A DNA stretch of 64,000 nucleotides from positions 326,501-390,500 of the forward strand of contig JAJGOT010000313.1 in NCBI GenBank assembly GCA_022457155.1, in the 5' to 3' direction. The position numbers and the translations under genes are program-made. Source of the stretch: Cladopsammia gracilis. Lineage: Eukaryota; Cnidaria; Anthozoa; Scleractinia; Dendrophylliidae. A model generated the notes under the pieces. The model searched no databases. It saw nothing but the letters and a program-made list of their open reading frames with translations, and was not told where the DNA came from. Below, one piece after another: positions 7,871 through 17,054 of this stretch. Within the stretch, counting starts at the first letter, position 1. Every line of letters starts with the position of its first letter.

Positions 7871-8594
7871 TGCCTTTCTTTCCAGGGAATGGCATCCAAA
7901 GCGGCAACCATTTTCCTGTCTGCTTTGTTTTTGCATTTACGTGGATTCTTTTCCTTCGCGCAGACTGAATAATCAACATCGTGCTGCATAGCAACTGCAT
8001 CTGTTTTTCCTGTGGGCTGCTGCATAATTTCGAGAATTTTTCCCTTTTCATCAAATCTGACTTGTTTTTCGAGTGGGTTCCAGGGGCCGGTATAATTATG
8101 TCCAGGCAAAGTGAAACCTTTCTTTGGTCTTGGCAGCTTCCCAATCAGGGAATGAATATCTAAAGCACCGCCATCCAAATCTGCTCGATCTGTCTTATAT
8201 TTTCTGTTTGGTCTAATCGCTGTGCTCAGCTCATTCATCATATCAGCAGAGGTTTTGGCAAGAAATGGTTTCATCTTGTCCAGGGCAAAATCCAATGCTT
8301 TCTTTTGAGCGTTTTTGTTTCGCAACAATTCACTAGCTCCATAACGACCCATTTCAACTGTTTTTTTCCCAATCCAAGGCAGCGCATGAGCCACGCCAGT
8401 CAGCGCAAGTTCACCAAAGCCCCCACCTTGTGGGGGCAGATTCAGTTTCCCGATTTTTTCACAAATCTTGTTTTCTTGATTCCGCAGGAAGCGCAATGAC
8501 AAAACCACATTTTTCTGCCATTTTTTGCGGTCATATACCCAGTTGGTTTCACGCAATCAGTTTGTTTTTTTTCCTTCACGCAATATGATTTCAT
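7786..8594 (-). pseudogene. PLA2-domain minor capsid-type protein, frameshifted
   Basis: The C-terminal part carries a parvovirus VP1-like phospholipase A2 signature: LPGHNYTGPWNPL (calcium loop, near 8090) and DAVAMQHDVDYSVC (catalytic His-Asp and Tyr, near 7985). Upstream in the same frame there is no ATG, only a stop. A good start exists at 8594, 3 bp after the protease stop, in a different frame. It gives a Cys-rich N-terminus (SYCVKEKKQ, FCHCASCGIKKTRF) that ends at a TGA at 8442-8444. The two halves look like one gene separated by a one-base frame shift near 8440-8500, close to an A6 run. Programmed frameshifting is the alternative. Such PLA2 domains help parvoviruses leave endosomes. 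Confidence 0.75.
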
Positions 8595-8596
8595 TT

Positions 8597-9040
8597 TCAA
8601 TCGAAATATTCTTTTATGAATTTTTCATTCTCCCCCGAGTCAGTCAGACTGAGAGGCTGGAGAATATCATAGAAATCTTTCCCCTGCGACCATTGATGGA
8701 GGAAATACAGGCAATAATACCCGCAAAGAACGCTGTCTATGTTTTGATACTGACTGCTGTTCCAAATCACCGGTTTGGAACTTTTGAATTCCTGGGGAAA
8801 TCCCATCCCAAAAGAGTCGAAATACCACGTGAATTTCTGTCCGGGGGCGCAGCACACCCAGTGAGTTCCGGCATTTTCAAGCGAATCAAGATTGATAATG
8901 CATGGGCTGTGTTCTCGGGGCATGGCTTCATCCCTGGCGAAAATCCCTTTGAAATTGGGAATTTTCAGAAAATCAATCCACTGGAGAAGATCAAGGTTGG
9001 TCAGTGGTTTGTTCACGAATTTGGGTTTCGTTTCGCTCAC
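8597..9040 (-). CDS. Adenain-like cysteine protease (inner element)
   Basis: The C5/Ulp1-like fold motifs are clear: IPNFKGIFARDE, IINLDSLENAGTHW (His60), WYFDSFG (Asp75), a Gln in SSQYQN and the nucleophile in CGYYC (Cys106). The length (about 147) is normal for Polinton/adintovirus maturation proteases, which cleave capsid precursors. No ATG precedes these motifs: the best start position reads GTG, overlapping the upstream gene's TGA as GTGA where ATGA would be expected. The start codon may be mutated, or initiation may be non-AUG. The gene lies between the core protein and the PLA2 gene. Confidence 0.85.
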   Translation of the reverse strand: MSETKPKFVNKPLTNLDLLQWIDFLKIPNFKGIFARDEAMPREHSPCIINLDSLENAGTHWVCCAPGQKFTWYFDSFGMGFPQEFKSSKPVIWNSSQYQNIDSVLCGYYCLYFLHQWSQGKDFYDILQPLSLTDSGENEKFIKEYFD

Positions 9041-9870
9041 AATATTGCCCCGAGAACTGGGATGTTGTTGAATGGACTTTTCGATCCCAGCAGAAGTCCC
9101 GTTCCTTTTTTGGATTTTTTTCCCATCCCAATTTTTCGTCCCCAGGTTCCGATGAATGGAGGCGGGCGTTGGAAGGGAGTGCCCAATCTTGGCGCTCCTT
9201 TTCCTTTGGGGCGACCAACTCTTGGAGCTCCTTTTCCTTTGGGGCGACCAACTCTAGGCGCTCCTTTCCCAAACAAATTTTTCACCATGTCCAGCGCCAG
9301 TGGAATTCCGATGGAAGCCAGCACAGTTCCCAACAATCCACCAGATTGTTTTGCTGATGGTTTTATCGTCAGTTGTCCTCCTGATTTCAGGGCAGACAAA
9401 ATATCCTGTTTCTGCTTATTTGTCAACAAATGTTTATTGTCAATCAGTTTTTGAATTTTATCTTGGGGAATGAGAAACCCCCCCGTTTGCGCTCCCTTCC
9501 CGCTTATCTTTTTCACGACTTGACTCGCTCCTTCACTCGCCAAACCAGCCAATGCTGACAGTCCAAGTGTCTTTGCCAGGGTAGGCGCCAGGGAACGAGC
9601 CAGGGGAACAATAGCAGAAAAAAGACTTCCGCCTTGCTTCATCACTTTTCGGATTTGCGTTTTTGATATCTTGATTTCAACTCCCTTTCCCTGAGATGCG
9701 GCTTTGCCGATTCGATTTATTTGATTTGCCGTGAGCATCAGTTCATCACTTCCGCTTGTTTGTTTGCCACCCAATCTCAGGGTGATAGGGCTTTTTGTTC
9801 GGAATGCTCTTCCAAGCTTCTTTTTTTGCCCTTCCGACAGATTTACTTTATATGGGTGATATGTTGTCAT
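9037..9870 (-). CDS. Core/minor capsid-type protein with GAPRVGRPKGK repeats
   Basis: The start at 9870 follows ATTTAAA. Two related motifs near the N-terminus (LSEGQKKKLGRAF and LTANQINRIGKAA, with ITLRLGGKQ and VEIKISKTQ) are repeated later as LTNKQKQDILSAL and QLTIKPSAKQ. A hydrophobic helix-rich centre (LARSLAPTLAKTLGLSALAGL) and three tandem KGAPRVGRPKG units (9190-9260) precede a C-terminal NNIPVLGAIL. This protein type accompanies the MCP in adintovirus-like elements and is thought to be a virion core or adenovirus pX/pVI-like component; that role is inference. Confidence 0.7.
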   Translation of the reverse strand: MTTYHPYKVNLSEGQKKKLGRAFRTKSPITLRLGGKQTSGSDELMLTANQINRIGKAASQGKGVEIKISKTQIRKVMKQGGSLFSAIVPLARSLAPTLAKTLGLSALAGLASEGASQVVKKISGKGAQTGGFLIPQDKIQKLIDNKHLLTNKQKQDILSALKSGGQLTIKPSAKQSGGLLGTVLASIGIPLALDMVKNLFGKGAPRVGRPKGKGAPRVGRPKGKGAPRLGTPFQRPPPFIGTWGRKIGMGKKSKKGTGLLLGSKSPFNNIPVLGAIL

Positions 9871-9932
9871 TTTAAATGACAAGATATGTTTTTCACAGCC
9901 GCTGCGCGTGCTCGCTGCGCTCGCTTCACACG
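9871..9932. promoter_or_regulatory. Spacer upstream of core protein with TTTAAA start motif and palindromic GC block
   Basis: The spacer between the MCP stop and the core protein ATG holds TTTAAA at the ATG and a GC-rich alternation (GCTGCGCGTGCTCGCTGCGCTCGC) unlike the surrounding AT-rich DNA. A promoter for the downstream genes is plausible. Confidence 0.4.
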
Positions 9933-11213
9933 TCACACGATAACCAGCTCATTTCCAATCTTATCGATTTTCACTTCTTCTTCATAGAGAACTATCGCAT
10001 GTACATTGAAGTTTGCCGCTGCATCTGCGTTCAATCGATACCTGAATATCAGCTGCTTGGGATCTCTTGTTGGTTTTTCAGTTTGATAAGTCAGATTGAA
10101 ATAGATCAACGGGAAAAGAGAATTGAAATTGGCCAGATTCAACTGTGTCCCTGTGTTATAATCATTTTTCCTCATTGCATAAGCCATGACATCCTGGAAA
10201 ATCCTCACTTTTGATTCACTGTCGTACTCTGTTTCCGGGTAGAAAACTCCATTTCCATATTCCAGCCGGCAGTTCGACAAGGATGAGTCTGCATTGTCCG
10301 CATTCAGCTTGAAAGTGTCCATGAGATAAGGGCTATCTTCTTCTTTAGCGGCATCATTGGTTCTTTTAAGATAAACAAAAATATGCTTAACATTGTCAAT
10401 ACTTGCGGATATCTGGAAGAATCCTGATGACTGCGTAGGAGCTGATTCGGAATACATCTCCCTCAGATATTTCCATTGCGTTTCTTTCAGGAATGAACTG
10501 ACAAATTTGTCATAAAGAGAATCTTTCGGTGTCAATCTGGGGACCCAAAGCAAAAACCTATTCACAACAACTCTTCCAGCATCAGTGCCATTAGCCATAT
10601 GAATTAATTCATTATCCTGTTGAAGCTTAATCTCAAATTGCAGCTGCATGGGCACAAGCATCTTATCCTCCAACTCTTCGAAAAAGGAAAAGCGATTCAG
10701 GGGAATGATTGTGTTAATGTTCTTTGCACCACCGTTTCCATCGTTTTGCACTGCTTGAGATTGCACCCGCCGAGCTTCAAATCCAAGATTCGTATTAGCG
10801 GTTGTTGCATCAGTATCCAAATACCAGAAACTGTTCTTGGCGACTGATCTGCTGAAGTCATCGGAGTATTCTAGCAAATTTTTAATAAAAGTAACGTTAT
10901 GCAGATTATCAGTCTCATAAACAATCTTTCCAGCAGAACTAATCTTCAGGTGATTAATCAGGGAATGAGCGCCATTGATCACTGTGATTCTGTCAGCTGC
11001 GGCATACCCAGCGCCGTCTGCTATTTTCTGGAGTTGAAACTGCACCTCGAAATAAGCGTTATACCAATCATAGAATGCGGATCGGTCATTAATCGTGAAT
11101 TTATAACCACTTTTTTGTTGATGTTGAGCATTAGCTGGAGCCCGGATTGTGTCATCCAGCTGGAAGCGCACTAATTCATTTCTTTGAAGATATTCATTCG
11201 ATCGAAAAGCCAT
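9933..11213 (-). CDS. MCP: Major capsid protein (adintovirus hexon-like), inner element
   Basis: 426 residues. The N-terminus (MAFRSNEYLQRNELVRFQLDD), the WYNAYFEVQFQLQKI stretch and the C-terminal LIFRYRLNADAAANFNVHAIVLYEEE are characteristic of the double-jelly-roll capsid protein of adintovirus-type Polintons. It is intact, with the ATG at 11213 preceded by ATTTAAA. It forms the pseudo-hexameric capsomer of an icosahedral shell and is placed among the other virion genes. It shows no obvious similarity to the broken outer-element MCP beyond fold-level features. Confidence 0.85.
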   Translation of the reverse strand: MAFRSNEYLQRNELVRFQLDDTIRAPANAQHQQKSGYKFTINDRSAFYDWYNAYFEVQFQLQKIADGAGYAAADRITVINGAHSLINHLKISSAGKIVYETDNLHNVTFIKNLLEYSDDFSRSVAKNSFWYLDTDATTANTNLGFEARRVQSQAVQNDGNGGAKNINTIIPLNRFSFFEELEDKMLVPMQLQFEIKLQQDNELIHMANGTDAGRVVVNRFLLWVPRLTPKDSLYDKFVSSFLKETQWKYLREMYSESAPTQSSGFFQISASIDNVKHIFVYLKRTNDAAKEEDSPYLMDTFKLNADNADSSLSNCRLEYGNGVFYPETEYDSESKVRIFQDVMAYAMRKNDYNTGTQLNLANFNSLFPLIYFNLTYQTEKPTRDPKQLIFRYRLNADAAANFNVHAIVLYEEEVKIDKIGNELVIV

Positions 11214-11219
11214 TTTAAA

Positions 11220-11612
11220 TCATTTTTTTCTTTTTCGAATTCCTTGCCCAGAGATCAACCTGTTCAATATGGCATCAGAACTTTCTCCGGAGGTTGACGC
11301 AGGGGCTGATTGTGGTCGAGCTGGTGGCTTTGTTTTGCCTGATGGTTTCCCCTTTCTCATATTTCCCAGCTTTTTCATGATCAAATCACCAGATTTTTCA
11401 ACTACTTTTTTGCCGAGTTTATCCCCAGCGTGAGAAATTCCTGATTCCAATGCTTTTTTCGCAATGGGTTTTGCGAATTTATTGAAGACGACTGATGCGA
11501 CCTTCCTCATTGGTTTGAAAATATTGTCCACAATGACACCTGTTCCTTTATGCCGGAAGACAAACCGCCCCAGCTGGGGGTGGAAAAAACGAGAGAATTC
11601 ATAACTTTTCAT
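11220..11612 (-). CDS. Basic conserved adintovirus small protein, 130 aa
   Basis: The sequence includes GRFVFRHKGTGVIVDNIFKPM, ISHAGDKLGKKVVEKSGDLIMKKL, a Pro/Ser-rich linker, and a C-terminal SDAILNRLISGQGIRKRKK. I recall this arrangement from adintovirus-like elements in cnidarians, always beside MCP and penton; the role is unknown. The strongly basic tail would suit DNA or membrane contact inside the virion. It overlaps the penton gene by 4 bp and ends 6 bp before the MCP start. Confidence 0.6.
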   Translation of the reverse strand: MKSYEFSRFFHPQLGRFVFRHKGTGVIVDNIFKPMRKVASVVFNKFAKPIAKKALESGISHAGDKLGKKVVEKSGDLIMKKLGNMRKGKPSGKTKPPARPQSAPASTSGESSDAILNRLISGQGIRKRKK

Positions 11613-12385
11613 TTTATTTGTTTTTTCAAGATAAGCGAGAATGCTGTATCAGCCCCATTCAAATCAACAACCCGCCTTTTCCCATCGGTGATCCAGATCC
11701 GAATGGAGCTTATTCTGTTTTTATTCACAGGGCTGAACATCACTCTCATGGGCTCAAGAGTGAAACTATAGGAGGCCTGCAGAACAGATGTTGAAAAGGA
11801 GAAGATGATATCACTCTCTTCCCCATCCACAAGCGAATCACTTGTGAGATCGCAATGAACGTTCAACATATCAGTATCTTGACTGAGGTTTGGAACTCTG
11901 GGGCCAATGTTGACTTTGTCTTTCAGAATCTTTTTCTCAAAACCAATGAGATCGCCGAAGTTGGATTTCTCGAGATCAAGTTGCCAGTTTTCTTCCAGCG
12001 TGATTGTTACTCTGAAAGTTGTGGGAGAGAAAGCAAGATTGATTGGGAATTTTTCATTCTTTCCTGGGGTGCTGCCTGCGAGGGGGCCTGTTGCGTTTCG
12101 AATTGCCGCATTCAAAGTGGAATAATCCCAAACCCCAGCGGGAAAGGTGATATCGGAAAATGTTTTCCCACCGTCAGAGCTGAATCTGATCAGCTGATTT
12201 TTCAATGCCGCATTGATGTTATACCACGTAAAACTCATATTGATAATTCTGTTCAACCCAACAACATATTGGGAATTTGGATCCAAAACAATGGGCCGAT
12301 TGAATTTTGTTGTGAAATTTTCTGGTTTGTTTCCCCCAGTCTTGACGGAAAAGGATGACAGGACAATTTCTCTTTCGATTTCCAT
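11609..12385 (-). CDS. Penton-like minor capsid protein (inner element)
   Basis: 258 residues from the ATG at 12385, which follows CCTAAA. Conserved stretches include YVVGLNRIINMSFTWYNI, FPAGVWDYSTLNAAI, FGDLIGFEKKIL, PNLSQDTDMLNVHCDL, SDIIFSFSTSVLQASYSF and a C-terminal NGADTAFSLILKK, typical of the single-jelly-roll vertex protein of adintovirus-type Polintons. It would occupy the fivefold vertices next to MCP capsomers. The gene looks intact. Confidence 0.82.
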   Translation of the reverse strand: MEIEREIVLSSFSVKTGGNKPENFTTKFNRPIVLDPNSQYVVGLNRIINMSFTWYNINAALKNQLIRFSSDGGKTFSDITFPAGVWDYSTLNAAIRNATGPLAGSTPGKNEKFPINLAFSPTTFRVTITLEENWQLDLEKSNFGDLIGFEKKILKDKVNIGPRVPNLSQDTDMLNVHCDLTSDSLVDGEESDIIFSFSTSVLQASYSFTLEPMRVMFSPVNKNRISSIRIWITDGKRRVVDLNGADTAFSLILKKQIK

Positions 12386-12386
12386 T

Positions 12387-13370
12387 TTAGGGCTTGAAAT
12401 ACTTTCTGAAAAGCTTCTCATGCTGGGAACGATTGATGGCGTTTTCTTTCAGGAGAAGATCAAGAATGCCAACTCCAGTGTTTCTGATCTCCTGATTCGT
12501 ATTCCCAGCAAGAATGGAGCCAACTATGACCTCAAGTTTCTGGAGCAGATCTGTGGGGTTGGAAAAAAAACGGATGGATCCACCTTTTTTTCTCCTGATT
12601 CCCGAACCCATCTGTGCCATTTTCTTTTTGTAATGCTTTATGTAATCATTTAATGCCTTCATTGACCAATTTATTCCTCTATGTTTTAGCTGCATTTGCT
12701 CTTCCGTTATTTCACCTCTGTTAAACTTTTTGGTCCAAGAAGCTTTGTAACCTTTCATTTGATTTCTTCTAAACCCCGCATTGTGTAAAACATTCTTCAT
12801 AAGAAATTCTTTTTTCTGTCTTGGTGACAGATTTGGAGAATTCAGGGTTTGGTCTACTATATTATAATTGTGAAGATAAAGGCTATCTAGTATTTTATTA
12901 GCTTCAGATTCTTCCTTCTCCTCCTCTTCATCGTCTGATACTAGAGCATAATCAGGAGATTCATCTTCTTCATATTCAGGCGGTGGGTCATTTCCCACCT
13001 CTTTCCTAATTTCCTCATAACTTGGAGGAGTTGCTGGAATTTGCTTCTCAGGTTGGGGTGGAACGATCTCATCATCAAACAAACCTTCGACATTCATATC
13101 TTCAAATGGATCGACTTCGGGGAGATAATCAATCTCTTCCAGTTTGGCTTTTCCAACTTTCTTTTTCCGGGGAAGTGGCCGAAGCGGCCCCAAATTCGAC
13201 TCAATCACCTCATCCAGTTTCGATGTGATGGGTTTGAATGTTTTTTCAAGTCCGATTTGACTTGTCTCTTCACCCAACTTTTTCTGGGTGATAGCATTGT
13301 GAACAAAGTTGATTTTTTTCCCCAAAGCAGATTTGCTTTTAGCCATTTCTTGCCATTTCAATAAACTCAT
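12387..13370 (-). CDS. Virion-associated protein with two PPxY late-domain motifs
   Basis: The start at 13370 follows GATATAAA. The N-terminal half has a basic GPLRPLPRKKKVGKAK, then an acidic, Pro-rich segment with PPSYEE (about residue 126) and PPEYEE (about residue 139), both fitting the PPxY motif that recruits NEDD4-family ubiquitin ligases in retrovirus and adenovirus proteins. The C-terminal half is basic and helical (RQKKEFLMKNVLHNAGFRR, then LLQKLEVIVGSILAGNTNQEIRNTG). It sits head to tail with the penton gene, suggesting a structural or egress role. The family function is not known to me. Confidence 0.6.
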   Translation of the reverse strand: MSLLKWQEMAKSKSALGKKINFVHNAITQKKLGEETSQIGLEKTFKPITSKLDEVIESNLGPLRPLPRKKKVGKAKLEEIDYLPEVDPFEDMNVEGLFDDEIVPPQPEKQIPATPPSYEEIRKEVGNDPPPEYEEDESPDYALVSDDEEEEKEESEANKILDSLYLHNYNIVDQTLNSPNLSPRQKKEFLMKNVLHNAGFRRNQMKGYKASWTKKFNRGEITEEQMQLKHRGINWSMKALNDYIKHYKKKMAQMGSGIRRKKGGSIRFFSNPTDLLQKLEVIVGSILAGNTNQEIRNTGVGILDLLLKENAINRSQHEKLFRKYFKP

Positions 13371-13448
13371 TTTATATCCCAGAAACACAAATTTGGGATG
13401 TAGAACAAGATAAAGAACAAGATGTAGAACGTCATGTTCATTAATAAA
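13371..13448. promoter_or_regulatory. Divergent promoter region with AAGAAC/GATGTAGAAC repeats
   Basis: The 78-bp spacer separates the minus-strand virion operon from the plus-strand ATPase. TATAAA-like sequence lies beside the left ATG, and TTAATAAA beside the right one. Imperfect repeats of AAGATGTAGAAC occur three times between them. Confidence 0.45.
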
Positions 13449-14081
13449 ATGAAAATCCCAAATTATGATTGTCAGGATCCAATCACGAATTTCAAACAAC
13501 TTCACCCGTTCATGCCGGATCGAACTTTCAGAATGTTGATCTGTGGCCCTTCAGGATCGGGGAAAACAAATGTTCTCCTGGATATGATTTTCCGCCTGCT
13601 CTTCTACGATAAAATCTTCCTCTATGCGAAAAATCTTGACCAAACCAAATATCAGCATCTGCTGAAAACATTTCGCCCAATCAGCAAAGAAGCTGGGTAT
13701 GACGTTGTGGAAGCATCCCCGGATGAAATCATCCCAGTTTCTGAATTGTCAGGGGAGAATCAAAAGCTGGTTGTTTTCGATGATTTTGTTTCCGAAAAAA
13801 AACAAAAGCCATTGATTGATTATTTCATTCAGGGCAGGCACAAGAAATGTTCTGTGATTTATCTTTCGCAAAGTTATTTCGGAACACCAAAAGATATCCG
13901 CCTGAATTGCTCGCATTTTTGCATCTTCGAATTCCCAAGCAACAAAGAAGTCTCAGCGATCTGCAGGGAGAACAATGTCAGCAAAGAAGATTATCGGAAA
14001 GCAACGCATGATCCGTTCTCTTTCCTGTATGTGGATAAGCCGAGGAAATTCATTGCCAAAAACTTTGATGAAAGCATTTAA
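13449..14081 (+). CDS. Packaging ATPase (inner element)
   Basis: 210 residues. Walker A is GPSGSGKT (residues 33-40), and Walker B is KLVVFDDF with the acidic pair at residues 111-112. VIYLSQSYF is the sensor-like strand. It belongs to the A32/FtsK-HerA group that packages viral DNA. I chose the ATG at 13449 over an upstream in-frame ATG at 13434 because the element's start motif (TAATAAAATG) precedes it. It lacks obvious similarity to the outer ATPase apart from the motifs. Confidence 0.9.
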   Translation: MKIPNYDCQDPITNFKQLHPFMPDRTFRMLICGPSGSGKTNVLLDMIFRLLFYDKIFLYAKNLDQTKYQHLLKTFRPISKEAGYDVVEASPDEIIPVSELSGENQKLVVFDDFVSEKKQKPLIDYFIQGRHKKCSVIYLSQSYFGTPKDIRLNCSHFCIFEFPSNKEVSAICRENNVSKEDYRKATHDPFSFLYVDKPRKFIAKNFDESI

Positions 14082-14082
14082 A

Positions 14083-15900
14083 ATGAGTTATTCAAATGGA
14101 TTGCTGTCTGAAACAAGCACCTCCCAGGGAGGACGAGATGGAAAAGATGGATTGCCAGGAGTTGGTTTCAAGCTAACGCCGGCAGGGGACTTCGACCTGC
14201 AAAGGAAACGCCTGACAAATGTCGCTGAAGGAACGGGGAATTCGGATGCAATCTCAAAGCACCAAGTTGACACGCTTGCAACGCAATTGCGGGCAGATTC
14301 TCTCCAGGTGGATGGGTCTTCCCATATGACTGGAGATCTTGATCTCAGGGGACAAAAACTCATCAACCCCGGGGAAATAGAAATGAATCGCAAATTGATC
14401 GTCAATCTGGACACTGATGAAAACCAGGATTTGTCAGCGGTGAATATGGTCACTCTGAAAAAATTCCACCCTGATGCTCCGGCTCACACTCATGAAGTCA
14501 CGAAGGATATTGATTTAAAAGAACTTTTCAACGTGAAAAACTCAAAACAACAAACATGGCATGATTTGGGAGCCGCATACAACAACCTGGTTTCTTATAA
14601 TGACGCCAAAAATATCTTTCTCAGCCGCAAAGAGACGTTTCCAATGGAGACGGCTTTGGATATGGGAAATCACACCATTTTTAACGTGAAAGATCCCGAA
14701 GTTGCCGATCAGGGCGCAAATATGCGATATGTGGATGCCCAATCCGCGAAAAAGCTTTCGTTGGAAGGTGGAACAATGACTGGAAACCTGGATATGAACT
14801 CGCAACAAATCAACAATATTGCAACGCCAACTCTGAAGCGACAACCCACGTCAAAATCTTATGTGGATAATGCGATAGGAGGTGTGGTAGCCCACACGAT
14901 GGAATTAGAAGAGAAGATCAAAAAATACGTAAATGAATCGCATATCACGTCAACCTCTCACCCAAAGGACGCATTCCGCTATCTGATGGAAGATGTGGAT
15001 GAATCCAGCTCTGAACATCATATGACAGTGACTGGGATAAGTGATTTTCCAGATTCGCCGCATCATTTCAACAAGAAGGCCTATGACTTGGAAATCACAA
15101 AAGATCTTTTCAATGAATACTCTGGGAGACTTGGATTCAATATGTTCAAACTCCCAGAGGGAGAATACACCGTGTGCGTGGAATTCTTCCCCGCGTCAAT
15201 GGATGGCGTGAGCGTCAACGTTGTGAGCGCCAGTCTGAATATAAATCAGCAATCAACTAAGAAGTTTTCGGGGTATTCCAGATCCATCATCCACATGCAC
15301 AAATGGAGGATTTCCCCACCTGAATTTATTTTCCTGGATTTGAAATGGCGAGGCACTGCCCAGTCAGCTGCAGAAGGATCCGCAAAGTTGATCATATATG
15401 GCATTGCTGGTTCTCAACCTGATGTTGAAAGCAGCGTTTATGATTCCCCTTTCGTTTTCCAAGCGGGGAAGATGGTCATGGAGACTGACTTGGATTTGAA
15501 TTCGCACTCCTTGTTGAATTTGCCGCTTCGCCCGTCAAAACACTTCATTTTTGCAAGATTTGTGAAAGGAAAACACGGTGATTGTTTGATCTTCCCAAAT
15601 GAAGAGGAAGATGAAACAAATTATTGGCAACAATTTGGATCTGACTTCCGGATTTTAAATGTCACGGTTTTCATTCTTCAACGCGGATCCAACCCAGTGA
15701 GTGGAGCAACCATCATCATGACAAGTCTTGTTAAAGGAGATCGCATCACTCGGAACGCAGTCAGACCTTCCACCAATTCATTTGGTTCACTGCAGTTCAC
15801 CTTCAATCTCCATGTTGGGCAGGAAGAAGCTTTCTATCTGGCTCTCTCGGATGGAAATGCCATTCAAAGAGCAAAAGCGACAATTCTGATTGAAAAATGA
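14083..15900 (+). CDS. Collagen-like/tail-fibre-like surface protein, 605 aa
   Basis: The N-terminus has a short Gly-X-Y run (GGRDGKDGLPGVGF) followed by DLQRKRLTNVAEGTGNSDAIS. Phage tail-fibre-like repeats follow: HMTGDLDLRGQKLINP, TMTGNLDMNSQQINNIATP with SKSYVDNA, and METDLDLNSHSLLNLP. The C-terminal about 350 residues form beta-rich globular regions. The ATG at 14083 directly follows ATTTAAA. Similar proteins are frequent in cnidarian Polinton-type elements. A trimeric fibre for host attachment is the likely role, by analogy with phage fibres; this is inference. Confidence 0.65.
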   Translation: MSYSNGLLSETSTSQGGRDGKDGLPGVGFKLTPAGDFDLQRKRLTNVAEGTGNSDAISKHQVDTLATQLRADSLQVDGSSHMTGDLDLRGQKLINPGEIEMNRKLIVNLDTDENQDLSAVNMVTLKKFHPDAPAHTHEVTKDIDLKELFNVKNSKQQTWHDLGAAYNNLVSYNDAKNIFLSRKETFPMETALDMGNHTIFNVKDPEVADQGANMRYVDAQSAKKLSLEGGTMTGNLDMNSQQINNIATPTLKRQPTSKSYVDNAIGGVVAHTMELEEKIKKYVNESHITSTSHPKDAFRYLMEDVDESSSEHHMTVTGISDFPDSPHHFNKKAYDLEITKDLFNEYSGRLGFNMFKLPEGEYTVCVEFFPASMDGVSVNVVSASLNINQQSTKKFSGYSRSIIHMHKWRISPPEFIFLDLKWRGTAQSAAEGSAKLIIYGIAGSQPDVESSVYDSPFVFQAGKMVMETDLDLNSHSLLNLPLRPSKHFIFARFVKGKHGDCLIFPNEEEDETNYWQQFGSDFRILNVTVFILQRGSNPVSGATIIMTSLVKGDRITRNAVRPSTNSFGSLQFTFNLHVGQEEAFYLALSDGNAIQRAKATILIEK

Positions 15901-15915
15901 TTTTCTCCCTGAAAA

Positions 15916-16410
15916 ATGAAGCGAGCGCGAAAACAAAACATTTTTGCTTTCAATCACATCAACCCCGCAATTCGGGAAGAAGAACTGGAAGAGATCAAAA
16001 AACTTTTTCGATTTTATCACAAAAGATTTTGGTGCCTGAAACGAGCGCATGGTCGATTCAAGAAAATGAATCTGCTCATGAATTTGACCTCTTCCGGTCT
16101 GGTTGCAATCGGGACGATTGCTGGAGCCGCGACTTTGAATCCCATCGTTTTGGGAGTGATTTCAGGAGCGGGATTAGTTTTGAAAACCGCGAATGAAATG
16201 AAGAACCTGAAAAGCAAAATTGAGATGGCGAAGTTCGCTTTCACCACCTATGAAAAAACATTGAGTGATTTGCGCTTCGCTTTGCGGGGAGGAAAATTCG
16301 ACAGGGATGAATTTTTGTTTTCAATGGAAGCGATTGATGGGATTGTGATTGATTTGGGGTTGGATTTGGAAAAGTTTGAAGCTGAATGGGAGAAAAAATT
16401 TGAGGGTTGA
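15916..16410 (+). CDS. Conserved helical membrane-hairpin protein, 164 aa
   Basis: A basic N-terminus (YHKRFWCLKRAHGRFKK) is followed by a double hydrophobic segment (GLVAIGTIAGAATLNPIVLGVISGAGLVL) and a C-terminal helical domain (EMAKFAFTTYEKTLSDLRFALRGGKFD). The TLNPIVLGxISGAGxVLKT motif is one I recognise from many adintovirus-like elements; the outer element has a counterpart at 29925-30599. The shared structure suggests a conserved virion or membrane-remodelling function, otherwise unknown. It follows the fibre gene by 15 bp. Confidence 0.65.
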   Translation: MKRARKQNIFAFNHINPAIREEELEEIKKLFRFYHKRFWCLKRAHGRFKKMNLLMNLTSSGLVAIGTIAGAATLNPIVLGVISGAGLVLKTANEMKNLKSKIEMAKFAFTTYEKTLSDLRFALRGGKFDRDEFLFSMEAIDGIVIDLGLDLEKFEAEWEKKFEG

Positions 16411-16459
16411 GTTTTCATTTCTGGGGAATGAAAAATCATGCAAGAAATCAGGGGAAAAT

Positions 16460-17038
16460 TTATTTGAATTTCCTGATTTTATTGAATATGTCAACGTGAA
16501 ATGTTCTTTCATTTTTCCTCAAAGATGGGACAAATGACAATCGTTTCAAGGGTTGAAAATCTTTTTTTCCCATCTTCTCCTCCAGTTCTGCTAGGGCTTT
16601 CTCTTTGTTCACCTGAAAAGCCACTCTGCAGATGATGGAAATGATTTTGATGAAACAAACGGTTTCATCATTGTATTTCAATTCTTTTTTCTTCCAGTCC
16701 AATTCGAGATCTTCATCCGCGAATAAATTATTCGCAATCATTCGACAAAGTTCATCAAAAGATGAAACAGCGATCTTGAATTTTTCAAACCATTCCTCAT
16801 CCATTGGGAGTGAAGAAAAATCGATTTCGCAAGAAAGTTGTGAATCTTCCGCTTTTGGTTCGCCGAGGAAGAATTTTTTCTTGTCCGACCTCCGGGTGAT
16901 GGTTGAGTTATTCTTTTTCAATGCATTTGTGATTGCGCAATTTGAGATTCCATATTCTTTTGCCGCTGAATTGATGGAAGTGAAATTTTTGTTTTTTTTC
17001 CCATCGGAGATTGAAAAATGCGTTGCTGATTTCGACAT
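16460..17038 (-). CDS. HTH DNA-binding protein, NUMOD1-like, copy 1
   Basis: Near the N-terminus, FTSINSAAKEYGISNCAITNAL followed by TITRRSDKKKFFL resembles the NUMOD1-type helix-turn-helix of homing-endonuclease-associated and phage proteins. The same module occurs in the gene at 20421-20909 (FTFKEASEKTGLPSKTILRVL, YTRRTDQKVFWI). The remaining about 130 residues are charged and helical with no recognised domain. It may be a transcriptional regulator of the element. The AT-rich repeat block lies just upstream. Confidence 0.55.
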   Translation of the reverse strand: MSKSATHFSISDGKKNKNFTSINSAAKEYGISNCAITNALKKNNSTITRRSDKKKFFLGEPKAEDSQLSCEIDFSSLPMDEEWFEKFKIAVSSFDELCRMIANNLFADEDLELDWKKKELKYNDETVCFIKIISIICRVAFQVNKEKALAELEEKMGKKDFQPLKRLSFVPSLRKNERTFHVDIFNKIRKFK

Positions 17039-17054
17039 TTTTTCTCTGGTGAAA